Assembly (NCBI RefSeq): GCF_000711965.1
Contig: NZ_KL544003.1
Span: 75,330 to 139,329, forward strand
Origin: Actinomyces israelii DSM 43320
GTDB taxonomy: Bacteria > Actinomycetota > Actinomycetes > Actinomycetales > Actinomycetaceae
Length of the DNA stretch: 64,000 nucleotides
Direction: 5' to 3'
Notes under the pieces: model-generated
What the model was told of the DNA's origin: nothing
The model's database searches: none
What the model saw: the letters and a program-made list of their open reading frames with translations, nothing else
Made by a program: the position numbers and the translations under genes
Shown here: positions 41,076 through 49,618 of the stretch, one piece after another
Position numbering within the stretch: position 1 is the first letter of the stretch
Layout: every line of letters starts with the position of its first letter

Positions 41076-43943
41076 ATGGCCACTTCCCCCTCATCCTCCG
41101 CCCGCTCCGGCGCCCGGGGCCCCCGCGGACGCGCTTCGAAGCAGCCCACGCAGCAGATGGAGCCGTCTCCGTCGGGGAGCCGGTACCGCCGCACCGCATG
41201 GGCCTTCGTCATTCTCGCCCTGGCCGTCGTCACCGGCCTGCGCGAGTGGCTGGGCGTGTCCGGCGCCGCCGGGGGCGTCCTGCACCACCTGGCTGCCGGA
41301 CCCGTCGGCGTCCTGGGCATCGCCGTCCCCCTCCTGCTGGGAGCGCTGGGAGTGGCCATGCTGCGGGTCCGCCGCCTGGGCACGGTGCACGCGCGCATCA
41401 GCGTCGGCACCCTCGGCGTGCTCGCGGGGGTGACGGGCATCATCCAGGTCGTCTCCGGCAACCCCTCCCTGGCACACGGCATGGCTCCGCTGGAGGAGGC
41501 CGGTGGGCTGCTCGGCTGGGCCGTCGGGTACCCGCTGGTCGTGCTGTTCTCCTCCGTGGCCGCCGTCATCCTGTTCGTCCTGCTCATCGCCTTCTCCGCC
41601 CTGGTGATCTCCGGACGCACCATCGCGGACCTGCGCGAGCAGCTCGCCGAGCGCCGCGGCTCCGCCTGCAGGGAGGACGGCGGCGAGCCCGGCGACAACC
41701 TGGCTACGCGCGTCCTGGGGGCGATGCGCCGCACCGCGGGCGGCCGCAGGGCCCAGGACGAGGCCCAGACCCGCACCCTGGGGTCCTACGACGGCGACGA
41801 GCCCTTCCGCACCGCGCTGGAGACCGAGAAGCGGCGCCGGGGCAGCGGACGCCGCAAGCGCACGCAGCCCCCCTCCGTGGAGGCGGCCGACACGGGGGCC
41901 CAGCCCGCCCTCGACGACGACACCCGCGACCGGACGGCGACCTCCGTGCTGTCGACCCCGGCCGCGGGCGTGCCCCTGGACGACGAGCCCGACTCGCCCC
42001 CCGCCGTGCGCCCGGGGCGCTCCGCCGCGGCGCGCTCTCGGGGGCCGCGTCCGGTCCCGCCGGCCGAGCCCAACGCCGTCACCGAGGAGACTCCGTCGCT
42101 TGAGACCGACCCGGCCGACGAGCCCTCCATGACGGACATGACGGACATGTCAGGGATGCCGGGGATGGTGCCGATGGCGCTGCCCGACGGCACGACCTAC
42201 ACCCTGCCCAGCGAGAGCCTGCTGGAGCCCGGGGCCGGCCACGCCACCCGCACCGAGGCCAATGACGCGATCGTCGAGAAGCTCCAGGACGTCTTCACCG
42301 AGTTCAATGTCGACGCCACCGTCACCGGCTACACCCGCGGCCCCCAGGTCACCCGCTACGAGGTCCACCTGGGCCGTGGCGTCAACGTCTCCCGGGTGAC
42401 GGGCCAGGAGAAGAACATCGCCTACGCGGTGGGCAGCGACGAGATCCGGCTGCTGACCCCCATCCCCGGCAAGAGCGCCATCGGCGTGGAGATCCCCAAC
42501 TCCGACCGGGAGATGGTCAAGCTCGGCGACGTCCTGCGCTCGGGCGCCGCCAAGAAGCAGACGCACCCCCTGGTGGTGGGCCTGGGCAAGGACGTCGAGG
42601 GCGACTACGTGGTGACCAACCTCGCCAAGACGCCCCACATGCTCGTGGCCGGTCAAACCGGATCGGGTAAGTCCTCGTTCGTGAACTCCATGATCACCTC
42701 GATCATGATGCGGGCCACCCCCGAGGAGGTCCGCATGGTGCTGGTGGACCCCAAGCGCGTGGAGCTGACGATCTACGAGGGCATCCCGCACCTGATCACG
42801 CCCATTATCACCAGCCCCAAGAAGGCGGCCGAGGCCCTGGAGTGGGTGGTCCGCGAGATGGACGCACGCTACGACGACCTCGCCTCCTTCGGCTTCAAGC
42901 ACATCGACGACTTCAACCGGGCGGTGCGCGCGGGGCAGGTCGCGCCCCTGCCCGGCTCGCAGCGCGTCATCTCGCCCTACCCCTACCTGCTGGTGGTGGT
43001 CGACGAGCTCGCCGACCTCATGATGACCGCGCCCAAGGACGTCGAGGCCTCCATCCAGCGCATCACCCAGCTGGCCCGCGCCGCCGGAATCCACCTGGTG
43101 CTGGCCACCCAGCGGCCCGTAGCCCAGGTCGTCACGGGCCTGATCAAGTCCAATGTGCCCTCGCGCCTGGCCTTCGCCACCGCCTCCCAGCTGGACTCCC
43201 GCGTCATCCTGGACCAGAACGGCGCCGAGACCCTGACCGGCCAGGGCGACGCCCTCTACCTGGGCCCAGGCACCTCGGCCCCCGTGCGCGTCCAGGGCTC
43301 GTGGGTCGATGAGTCCGAGATCCGCGCCGTCGTCGAGCACGTCAAGCGCCAGCTCACCCCGGAGTACCGCGACGACGTCACCGTCCCGGAGGTCAAGAAG
43401 CAGATCGACGAGGAGATCGGCGACGACATGGACCTGCTGCTGCAGGCCGCCGAGCTCATTATCTCCAGCCAGTTCGGCTCGACATCCATGCTCCAGCGCA
43501 AGCTGCGGGTCGGCTTCGCCAAGGCGGGCAGGCTCATGGACCTCCTCGAGTCCCGCGAGGTCGTGGGCCCCTCCGAGGGCTCCAAGGCCCGCGACGTCCT
43601 GGTGGCCCCCGAGCAGCTCGAGGAGACGCTGGCCTGGATCAAGGGCGAGGGCGGCGCCCCCGGCGGCGAGCCCGAGCAGCCCCAGCAGGCGGGGCAGGCG
43701 CAGCAGGCCGGTGCCCCCCAGCCGGCCCGGTCGGCGGGCTCGGCCGACGCGGCCGGCGCGGGCGACCGCCGGCCGGCAGCCGCTCCGCCCGCCTCCCGGA
43801 CCCCCGACTCCGGAACCGATGCGGATCGGCGGGTCCCGCAGCCGTGGGGCGGCGACACCGCCTCCGACGGGGCAGGAGACGCGGGGGACGCGACAGACTC
43901 GGAGGACGCCTGGAGCCTGACCGGGCGCGGCCCCTCCTGGTGA
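41076..43943 (+). CDS. ftsK: FtsK/SpoIIIE DNA translocase
   Basis: A 955-residue septal DNA pump that clears chromosome dimers and trapped DNA. Four N-terminal membrane helices (residues 40-190) are followed by a charged linker with a [13 protein letters not shown] repeat. The motor has Walker [16 protein letters not shown] (about residue 525) and Walker [14 protein letters not shown]; a C-terminal winged helix reads [21 protein letters not shown] disordered Gln/Ala/Pro tail of about 100 residues follows. The position upstream of pgsA-cinA-clgR-recA is conserved. Confidence 0.96.
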   Translation: MATSPSSSARSGARGPRGRASKQPTQQMEPSPSGSRYRRTAWAFVILALAVVTGLREWLGVSGAAGGVLHHLAAGPVGVLGIAVPLLLGALGVAMLRVRRLGTVHARISVGTLGVLAGVTGIIQVVSGNPSLAHGMAPLEEAGGLLGWAVGYPLVVLFSSVAAVILFVLLIAFSALVISGRTIADLREQLAERRGSACREDGGEPGDNLATRVLGAMRRTAGGRRAQDEAQTRTLGSYDGDEPFRTALETEKRRRGSGRRKRTQPPSVEAADTGAQPALDDDTRDRTATSVLSTPAAGVPLDDEPDSPPAVRPGRSAAARSRGPRPVPPAEPNAVTEETPSLETDPADEPSMTDMTDMSGMPGMVPMALPDGTTYTLPSESLLEPGAGHATRTEANDAIVEKLQDVFTEFNVDATVTGYTRGPQVTRYEVHLGRGVNVSRVTGQEKNIAYAVGSDEIRLLTPIPGKSAIGVEIPNSDREMVKLGDVLRSGAAKKQTHPLVVGLGKDVEGDYVVTNLAKTPHMLVAGQTGSGKSSFVNSMITSIMMRATPEEVRMVLVDPKRVELTIYEGIPHLITPIITSPKKAAEALEWVVREMDARYDDLASFGFKHIDDFNRAVRAGQVAPLPGSQRVISPYPYLLVVVDELADLMMTAPKDVEASIQRITQLARAAGIHLVLATQRPVAQVVTGLIKSNVPSRLAFATASQLDSRVILDQNGAETLTGQGDALYLGPGTSAPVRVQGSWVDESEIRAVVEHVKRQLTPEYRDDVTVPEVKKQIDEEIGDDMDLLLQAAELIISSQFGSTSMLQRKLRVGFAKAGRLMDLLESREVVGPSEGSKARDVLVAPEQLEETLAWIKGEGGAPGGEPEQPQQAGQAQQAGAPQPARSAGSADAAGAGDRRPAAAPPASRTPDSGTDADRRVPQPWGGDTASDGAGDAGDATDSEDAWSLTGRGPSW

Positions 43944-44019
43944 GGCGGCCAGCGCCGGGCGGGGGCCGCCCAAGGCTCCCGGACCCGGGCGGACGGGGAG
44001 CGGCCCGTCCCGCCGGGCC

Positions 44020-45336
44020 TCAGCCGCGCGGCACCACCGTCGGCTCCGGCCCGGTCATGGCGGGCACGTCATCGGAGTAGGTCTCCATGTTGAGGAAGGT
44101 CGTCGCCGCGTCCCACCGGTTGGCGAGCTCCTCCTCGCTCAGGGTGCAGCCCTCGGGGACGCTGCCGGCATGGGCGGCCGCCAAGTCTATCATGTGGTGG
44201 CCGTTGTTGTCGACGGTGAAGGGGTGCCAGTGCAGGGCGTCCACGTGCACCTCACTCGCGCCGTCGGCGGCCTGACCGACGGTGACATCGACCCACACGA
44301 AGGTGCCGGTGCCCGCCAGCGCGTTGCCCAGCTCGGGCGACTGGTTGGAGATGAAGTTGCCGGCCGAGTACGACACCCACATGCCTGCGCCGCCAGGGCC
44401 GCCCTTGAGGAGCTCGTTGGTCTGCGGCACGTGAGGGTGCGCGCTGAACAGGACGTCGATCTCGCCGGTGTCGGCGATGGCCTGGGCGTACTCGGTCTGC
44501 TCGGCCACCGGGTCGGAGGTGTACTCCTCGCCGATCTGGGAGTGCAGGACGACGATGTCGGCTCCCGCCTCGCGGGCCGCCCGCGCCTGCTTGGCGGCCC
44601 AGTCGACGTCATTGAGGTTGACCGCCCACTGCGGGTCGGCGGTGAAGCCGTTGAGCCCGTAGGTGGTGGACAGCTCGGCGACCCTCACTGTGCGGCCCTC
44701 GCGCTGGAGCTCGTAGATCTGGTAGGGCCTGTCCGCCTCCGCCTGGGTGCGGTTGGTCCCGCTCCAGCCCATGCCGGCGTCCTGGAGCGCGTCGGCGGTG
44801 GCGATGACGCCGTCCATCCCCTGGTCCCAGGAGTGGTTGGAGGCGGTCGCGCACCCGTCCCAGCCCGTGCTCTTCAGGGCGGTGACGACGCCCGGCAGGG
44901 TGCCGAAGGTGGGGAATCCGGAGACGACGCCGGTCGGGGAGACGGGGACCTCCATGCCGCACAGGGCCAGGTCGACCCCGCTGGTCCAGGGCCGGGCCGC
45001 CGCGGTCAGCGGTGCGATGTCGCCCTGCCCGTCCTCGGTGTCGTCCATGACGGGCACGTGCATGAGCACGTCGCCGCCGTATCCGATCGTCAGGTGCGCG
45101 TCGGGCGGCGGCGTGGGGGAGGGGCTCGCCGCGGGCTCCTCGGACGCCGTGGCCGCCGCCGGGTCGGTGGCGGAGCGGGCGCAGCCGGTCAGGAGCCAGG
45201 CGCTGGCGGCACCGGTCCACACCAGGGCGACGACGGCGACCACCGCGAGCGGCCCGGTGCGCCGTCGGCGCGCCCCAGGGATCGAGGGCCGCGCGGGGTC
45301 GCCGAGCCGAGAGGATTCAGAAGTGTGAGAAAACAT
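44020..45336 (-). CDS. CapA-family lipoprotein (metallophosphoesterase fold)
   Basis: A 438-residue exported protein: an arginine-rich N-terminus, a helix LAVVAVVALVWTGAASAWLL, then lipobox LLTGCARS. After a Pro/Ser linker the CapA (PGA_cap) domain starts at IGYGGDVLMHVPVM, with NHSWDQGMDG, VLHSQIGEEYT and FSAHPHVPQ. CapA was linked to poly-gamma-glutamate capsule; in actinobacteria most members have unknown substrates. TACCCT lies 7 nt before the ATG at 45336, which is chosen over a longer frame from 45414. Confidence 0.85.
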   Translation of the reverse strand: MFSHTSESSRLGDPARPSIPGARRRRTGPLAVVAVVALVWTGAASAWLLTGCARSATDPAAATASEEPAASPSPTPPPDAHLTIGYGGDVLMHVPVMDDTEDGQGDIAPLTAAARPWTSGVDLALCGMEVPVSPTGVVSGFPTFGTLPGVVTALKSTGWDGCATASNHSWDQGMDGVIATADALQDAGMGWSGTNRTQAEADRPYQIYELQREGRTVRVAELSTTYGLNGFTADPQWAVNLNDVDWAAKQARAAREAGADIVVLHSQIGEEYTSDPVAEQTEYAQAIADTGEIDVLFSAHPHVPQTNELLKGGPGGAGMWVSYSAGNFISNQSPELGNALAGTGTFVWVDVTVGQAADGASEVHVDALHWHPFTVDNNGHHMIDLAAAHAGSVPEGCTLSEEELANRWDAATTFLNMETYSDDVPAMTGPEPTVVPRG

Positions 45337-45343
45337 ACGTCTC

Positions 45344-45349
45344 AGGGTA
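45344..45349 (-). promoter_or_regulatory. -10 box TACCCT for the capA-like gene, leaderless
   Basis: Minus-strand TACCCT, then 7 nt, then ATG at 45336. Confidence 0.5.
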
Positions 45350-45471
45350 GGGGCTCGGCCACGCCGTTGAAAGGACTTCGAGCGGAAGACTATGTCCTGG
45401 CCCACACCCGGCATCGCCCGTGCGCAACCGCCGTCGTGCCGCGCCTGGGCTGAAGAGGGCGCTCACACCGT

Positions 45472-45477
45472 TAGGCT
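45472..45477 (+). promoter_or_regulatory. -10 box TAGGCT for pgsA, leaderless
   Basis: TAGGCT ends 7 nt before the pgsA ATG at 45485. Confidence 0.55.
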
Positions 45478-45484
45478 TGTCCCG

Positions 45485-46192
45485 ATGAACGCCACTCCGA
45501 CGCCCCCCGACCGTGAGGGCTGCGAGGGCTGCGAGGGCTGCGAGGACCATGGCGATCGTGATGGCGCTGCCGCCGGAGTCCCGGCCCCGCAGGGCCCCTC
45601 AGCGCCGGGCCGCGCGCCCCTGCTCAATGTCGCCAACGCCCTGACCGTGCTGCGGCTCATTCTGGTGCCGGTCTTCATCTGGCTCATGCTGAGCCCCGGC
45701 GAGGCGACGAGGCTGACGGCGACCCTCGTCTTCATTGTCGCGGCCTTCACCGATCGCCTCGACGGGCAGCTGGCCCGCTCGTGGGGCCTGGTGACCAGCT
45801 TCGGCAAGATCGCCGACCCGATCGCGGACAAGGCCCTGACCCTGTCAGCCTTCCTCCTGCTCTCGGTCGCAGGCGGCCTGTGGTGGTGGGTCACCATCGT
45901 CATCATTGTGCGCGAGCTGGGCATTACGGTGCTGCGCTTTGTCATGCTGCGGCGCGCCGTCATGGCGGCCTCCCGCGGCGGCAAGCTCAAGACGGTGCTG
46001 CAGATGTTCGGCATCGTCGGTCTGCTGATGCCCTGGGGCATGCTCCTGCCCGACGCCATCGCCGGCGGGATCACCGCGCTCGCCTACGTCATCATCGCCG
46101 GCGCGCTGGTCGTCACCGTGGTCACCGGCGGCGACTATGCCGCTCAGGCCTGGCGCATCGCTCGGCGGACGGCGGACGGAGCTGGACGATGA
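45485..46192 (+). CDS. pgsA: CDP-alcohol phosphatidyltransferase (phosphatidylglycerophosphate synthase)
   Basis: A 235-residue membrane enzyme making phosphatidylglycerophosphate from CDP-diacylglycerol and glycerol-3-phosphate. The signature D-x2-DG-x2-AR-x8-G-x3-D-x3-D is complete (DRLDGQLARSWGLVTSFGKI, then ADPIADK), with six hydrophobic helices from LLNVANALTVLRLILVPVF on. The N-terminal 40 residues are unusual: a 9-bp unit repeated three times encodes EGCEGCEGC. The stop overlaps the cinA start (ATGA). Confidence 0.92.
   Translation: MNATPTPPDREGCEGCEGCEDHGDRDGAAAGVPAPQGPSAPGRAPLLNVANALTVLRLILVPVFIWLMLSPGEATRLTATLVFIVAAFTDRLDGQLARSWGLVTSFGKIADPIADKALTLSAFLLLSVAGGLWWWVTIVIIVRELGITVLRFVMLRRAVMAASRGGKLKTVLQMFGIVGLLMPWGMLLPDAIAGGITALAYVIIAGALVVTVVTGGDYAAQAWRIARRTADGAGR
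45515..45541 (+). repeat. 9-bp coding microsatellite in pgsA
   Basis: Three perfect tandem copies of GAGGGCTGC encode Glu-Gly-Cys repeats in the N-terminal tail of PgsA. Confidence 0.8.
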
Positions 46193-46704
46193 GCCCCGCC
46201 GATGGCGCCCCCCGGGCCTCCACCCTGGTCGAGGCGGCCCGCTGGCTCCTGTCGAGCGCCGAGAGCCGCGGCCTGACCGTTGCGGTCGCCGAGTCCCTCA
46301 CGGGCGGCGAGGTCGTCTCGACCCTCGTGAGCGTCCCGGGCGCGTCGGCCGTCGTCGTCGGGGGCGTGGTCGCCTACGCCACGCGGATCAAGGCCCAGGT
46401 GCTCGGGGTCGACGAGCGCCGCCTGAAGCGCACCGGCCCGGTGGACGGCGAGGTCGCCAGGCAGATGGCGAGCGGCGTGGCCGCGCTCATGGGAGCCGAC
46501 CTCGGGCTGGCTACCACGGGCGTGGCGGGCCCCGGGCCGGCCGACGGCCACCGCGCGGGCACCGTGCATGTGGCGGTGGTCTCGCCGTGGGGCGAGGTCT
46601 CGCGCGAGCTCCACCTGGACGGGGACCGCATGCAGGTGCGCGACGGGGCGACCACGGCGGTCCTCGCGCTCGCCGCTGCCCTGCTCGGTGCGGCCGAGAC
46701 CTGA
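46189..46704 (+). CDS. cinA: CinA C-terminal (PncC) nicotinamide-nucleotide amidohydrolase
   Basis: A 171-residue stand-alone CinA domain that deamidates NMN to nicotinate mononucleotide. Motifs: [20 protein letters not shown] with the catalytic Ser, [17 protein letters not shown], and [20 protein letters not shown]. It overlaps pgsA by four bases, an arrangement conserved in actinobacteria. With pncB at the other end of the window it covers two routes to NaMN. Confidence 0.93.
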   Translation: MSPADGAPRASTLVEAARWLLSSAESRGLTVAVAESLTGGEVVSTLVSVPGASAVVVGGVVAYATRIKAQVLGVDERRLKRTGPVDGEVARQMASGVAALMGADLGLATTGVAGPGPADGHRAGTVHVAVVSPWGEVSRELHLDGDRMQVRDGATTAVLALAAALLGAAET

Positions 46705-46717
46705 TTCCTCAGCAGGG

Positions 46718-46738
46718 AACCTGTCGGATACCCAGGTT
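46718..46738. promoter_or_regulatory. inverted repeat between cinA and clgR
   Basis: AACCTG (46718-46723) and CAGGTT (46733-46738) form a 6-bp dyad just after the cinA stop and 100 bp upstream of clgR; a terminator or operator. Confidence 0.3.
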
Positions 46739-46837
46739 TCTTCCAGGATCCTCGGCTTTGATGATCCTGCCGCCGGCGAGGCGCACAGCCCCACGGCGGC
46801 GGGAATGAATCTCCGCAGTGAATGGTTGCACCACACG

Positions 46838-47260
46838 ATGAATAACGCGACTCACCCCCGCACAACCCGACCCGCTCGACCGGTCGGACGCGCGCCGATG
46901 CGCCCGGCCGTCAAGGCTGGACGCGGTGCGGCTGCGGACGCCACCGCCAGCAAGCACGAGAACGTCCTCCTGCGCCGTGAGATCGGCGAGGTCCTGCGCT
47001 CGGTGCGTCAGCACCAGGGCCGTACGCTCCGCGAGGTCTCCGGCCAGGCCAGGGTCTCGCTCGGATACCTCTCGGAGGTCGAGCGCGGCCAGAAGGAGGC
47101 CTCCTCCGAGCTGCTCGCCTCCATCTGCCAGGCCCTGGAGGCCCCGCTGTCCGTGGTTCTGCGCGAAGTCTCCGACCGCATCGCCGTGACCGAGGGCGTG
47201 ACCATCCCGGACACGGTCCCCGACGAGCTGGTGCGCCAGCAGGGCGTGCCCCTGCGCTGA
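46838..47260 (+). CDS. clgR: XRE-type transcriptional regulator ClgR
   Basis: A 140-residue regulator with a Cro/C1 HTH at about residues 47-105 ([20 protein letters not shown] then [20 protein letters not shown]). The helix [20 protein letters not shown] is typical of ClgR, the actinobacterial activator of clp protease genes. The order pgsA-cinA-clgR-DUF3046-recA supports the call. The ATG at 46838 is chosen for length; an earlier in-frame ATG near 46805 would add 11 residues. clpS in this window is a plausible relative of its regulon, not shown. Confidence 0.88.
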   Translation: MNNATHPRTTRPARPVGRAPMRPAVKAGRGAAADATASKHENVLLRREIGEVLRSVRQHQGRTLREVSGQARVSLGYLSEVERGQKEASSELLASICQALEAPLSVVLREVSDRIAVTEGVTIPDTVPDELVRQQGVPLR

Positions 47261-47277
47261 TCGCGCACTGCGCGCGA
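47261..47277 (+). terminator. hairpin directly after clgR
   Basis: TCGCGC and GCGCGA form a 6-bp stem around a 5-nt loop starting at the base after the clgR stop. There is no T-tract. Confidence 0.3.
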
Positions 47278-47415
47278 CCAGGTGACCAGGCAGTTCTGCC
47301 TCCGGTGCCGTCCGCGGCGCCGGAGACGGCTGGGCCTTCGCGCTGCAGGAGGGCGCGGGGCGCGGCCCGCCTCTTCGCCCCACGGGCGCCTGCGCGCACG
47401 CGACAGGGATCCCAC

Positions 47416-47649
47416 ATGAAGCACTCCGAGTTCTGGAAGGCAGTGGAGACCGTGCACGGCTCGGCCTACGGGCGCTCTCTCGCGCAGGACCTCGTGGTGC
47501 CGGGCCTGGGGGCCACCTGCGTGGAGGCGCTGGCGGCAGGGGTGCCTCCACGCGAGGTCTGGCACGCCCTGTGCGATGAGACGCAGGCTGGCGACGCGGA
47601 CCGCTGGGTCTTCCGGGAGGATGTTCGACGGCGACCATCCCGGCGGTGA
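47416..47649 (+). CDS. DUF3046 family protein
   Basis: A 77-residue protein with the family pattern MKHSEFWKAVETVHGSAYGR, SLAQDLVVPGLGATCVEALA and VWHALCDET. It is found upstream of recA throughout actinobacteria; its function is unknown. An AGGGA site precedes the ATG. Confidence 0.9.
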   Translation: MKHSEFWKAVETVHGSAYGRSLAQDLVVPGLGATCVEALAAGVPPREVWHALCDETQAGDADRWVFREDVRRRPSRR

Positions 47650-47686
47650 GCGACACGTCATCATCCCGGCTGGGATTCGAACACGT

Positions 47687-47702
47687 GTTCGGCTACACTG
47701 GT
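47687..47702 (+). promoter_or_regulatory. LexA-binding SOS box of recA
   Basis: TCGAACACGTGTTCGG matches the actinobacterial/Bacillus-type SOS consensus TCGAAC-N4-GTTCGA at all but the last half-site base. It abuts the recA -10. Confidence 0.85.
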
Positions 47703-47703
47703 C

Positions 47704-47709
47704 CACAGA
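47704..47709 (+). promoter_or_regulatory. recA -10 box TACACT
   Basis: TACACT lies 1 bp after the SOS box, so LexA binding would cover the promoter. The predicted leader before the recA ATG is about 155 nt. Confidence 0.6.
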
Positions 47710-47870
47710 CGACGTTCGCGCGCCCGGTGCCCACAGGGCTCGATAGGGAGCGGTGAAACATGTCGGTGGTCCGGCATAACGTCGTTCGTGAGCCCCGGAG
47801 AGGGGACCTCACCACAGGACCAGCCATGACCGCCGCGGCGTCGAGCCGCCCGAGAACCCGAGGTAGACCC

Positions 47871-49097
47871 ATGCCCGTCGCCACCCAGACCAAGGACCGG
47901 TCCAAGGCCCTGGCCACCGCACTCGCCCAGATCGACAAGTCCTTCGGCAAGGGGTCGGTCATGCGCCTGGGGGATGACACCCGCCCGCCCGTGGCCGTCA
48001 TCCCCACCGGCTCGACCGCCCTCGACATCGCCCTGGGGATCGGCGGCCTCCCGCGCGGCCGCATTGTCGAGATCTACGGGCCGGAGTCCTCCGGCAAGAC
48101 CACCGTCGCGCTCCACGCCGTCGCCAGCGCCCAGAGGGCCGGGGGCAACGCCGCCTTCATTGACGCCGAGCACGCCCTCGACCCGGTCTACGCCAAGGCT
48201 CTGGGCGTGGACACCGACAACCTCCTCGTCTCCCAGCCGGACACCGGCGAGCAGGCCCTGGAGATCACCGACATGCTCATCCGCTCCGGCGGCCTGGACA
48301 TCATTGTCATCGACTCCGTTGCCGCGCTCGTTCCCAAGGCGGAGATCGAGGGGGAGATGGGCGACTCCCACGTCGGCCTGCAGGCCCGCCTCATGAGCCA
48401 GGCGCTGCGCAAGATCACCGGAGCGCTCTCGTCCACCGGCACCACCGCCATCTTCATCAACCAGCTGCGGGAGAAGATCGGCGTCTTCTTCGGCAGCCCG
48501 GAGACCACCACCGGCGGCAAGGCCCTGAAGTTCTACGCCTCGGTGCGCATCGACGTGCGTCGCACCCTGACCCTCAAGGACGGCGACCAGCCCGTGGGCA
48601 ACCGCACCAAGGCCAAGGTCGTCAAGAACAAGATGGCTCCGCCCTTCAAGCAGGCCGAGTTCGACATCCTCTACGGCCAGGGGATCTCCCGGGAGGGCGG
48701 CCTGCTGGACCTCGGCGTCGACAACGGCATCATCCGCAAGTCGGGGGCCTGGTACACCTATGGCACCGACCAGCTCGGGCAGGGCAAGGAGAACGCCCGG
48801 ACCTTCCTGAAGGACAACCCCGAGCTCGCCGAGGAGATCGAGAACAAGATCCTGGCCGCCCTGGGCGTGGGCGAGCCGGGGCGCAGGGCCAAGGAGGAGG
48901 CCGCTGCCGCCGCCGCGCAGGCCGATGCCAAGGCCAAGGGCCCCTCCAAGGACGACTCCGCCGGTTCCGCCGGCCCGGCCAAGGACAGGGACTCGGCCGC
49001 GAAGGGCGCCGTCAAGACCGCCAAGAGGCGCACCAAGAAGAACGCCGCCGAGCTGGACATCGACTCCGCCTTCGGCGAGGACGCCGGCGGCTTCTAG
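47871..49097 (+). CDS. recA: recombinase RecA
   Basis: A 408-residue strand-exchange ATPase and SOS coprotease. Walker [10 protein letters not shown] (residues 70-78), the [15 protein letters not shown] loop, [20 protein letters not shown] (L1) and [20 protein letters not shown] (L2) are intact, with no intein. The acidic/Ala/Lys C-terminal tail is longer than usual. The ATG at 47871 follows GAGGT and gives the typical [14 protein letters not shown] start; in-frame ATGs at 47760 and 47826 are less likely. recX overlaps its stop. Confidence 0.97.
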   Translation: MPVATQTKDRSKALATALAQIDKSFGKGSVMRLGDDTRPPVAVIPTGSTALDIALGIGGLPRGRIVEIYGPESSGKTTVALHAVASAQRAGGNAAFIDAEHALDPVYAKALGVDTDNLLVSQPDTGEQALEITDMLIRSGGLDIIVIDSVAALVPKAEIEGEMGDSHVGLQARLMSQALRKITGALSSTGTTAIFINQLREKIGVFFGSPETTTGGKALKFYASVRIDVRRTLTLKDGDQPVGNRTKAKVVKNKMAPPFKQAEFDILYGQGISREGGLLDLGVDNGIIRKSGAWYTYGTDQLGQGKENARTFLKDNPELAEEIENKILAALGVGEPGRRAKEEAAAAAAQADAKAKGPSKDDSAGSAGPAKDRDSAAKGAVKTAKRRTKKNAAELDIDSAFGEDAGGF

Positions 49098-49591
49098 TGC
49101 CCTGGCTCACCGCCGATGAGCACCAGGAGGAGGTAGAGGCTGCACGGGACGTCGTCCTGCGGCGCCTCGACCGCTCGCCCGCTCCGCGCGCGGCGCTGGC
49201 CGACCTGCTGGCGCGCAAGGAGGTCGCCCCGGACATCGCCGAGGAGGTCCTCGATCGGCTCGAGTCCGTCGGACTCGTCGACGACGCCGCCTACGCCGCC
49301 GCCCTGGCGCGCACCCGCTTCGCCGAGAAGGGCGCCGCGCGCCGGGCCATCGCCGAGGAGCTGCGGCGCAAGGGCCTGGGGGAGGACGACATCCGTGCGG
49401 CCCTGGGCCAGATCGACTCCGACGACGAGGCGACCGCGGCCCTGGCCCTGGCGCGCAAGAAGCTCGCGGCCACCCGGGGGCTCGAGCCCGCGGTCCGCCG
49501 GCGCCGCGCCCTGGCGCTGCTGGGCCGCAAGGGCTACTCCCGCGAGGCCGCCCTGCGCGCCCTCGACCGGGCCCTGGCGGAGCAGGGCTGA
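49097..49591 (+). CDS. recX: regulatory protein RecX
   Basis: A 164-residue helical inhibitor of RecA filaments. The RecX pattern of three-helix repeats is visible: VVLRRLDRSPAPRAALADLL, VLDRLESVGLVDDAAYAAAL, RRKGLGEDDIRAAL and LLGRKGYSREAALRALD. The GTG start shares one base with the recA stop (TAGTG), so the two genes are translationally coupled. Confidence 0.93.
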   Translation: MPWLTADEHQEEVEAARDVVLRRLDRSPAPRAALADLLARKEVAPDIAEEVLDRLESVGLVDDAAYAAALARTRFAEKGAARRAIAEELRRKGLGEDDIRAALGQIDSDDEATAALALARKKLAATRGLEPAVRRRRALALLGRKGYSREAALRALDRALAEQG

Positions 49592-49618
49592 GGGGTCGCC
49601 GGCGCGCAGGGCCGCGGG

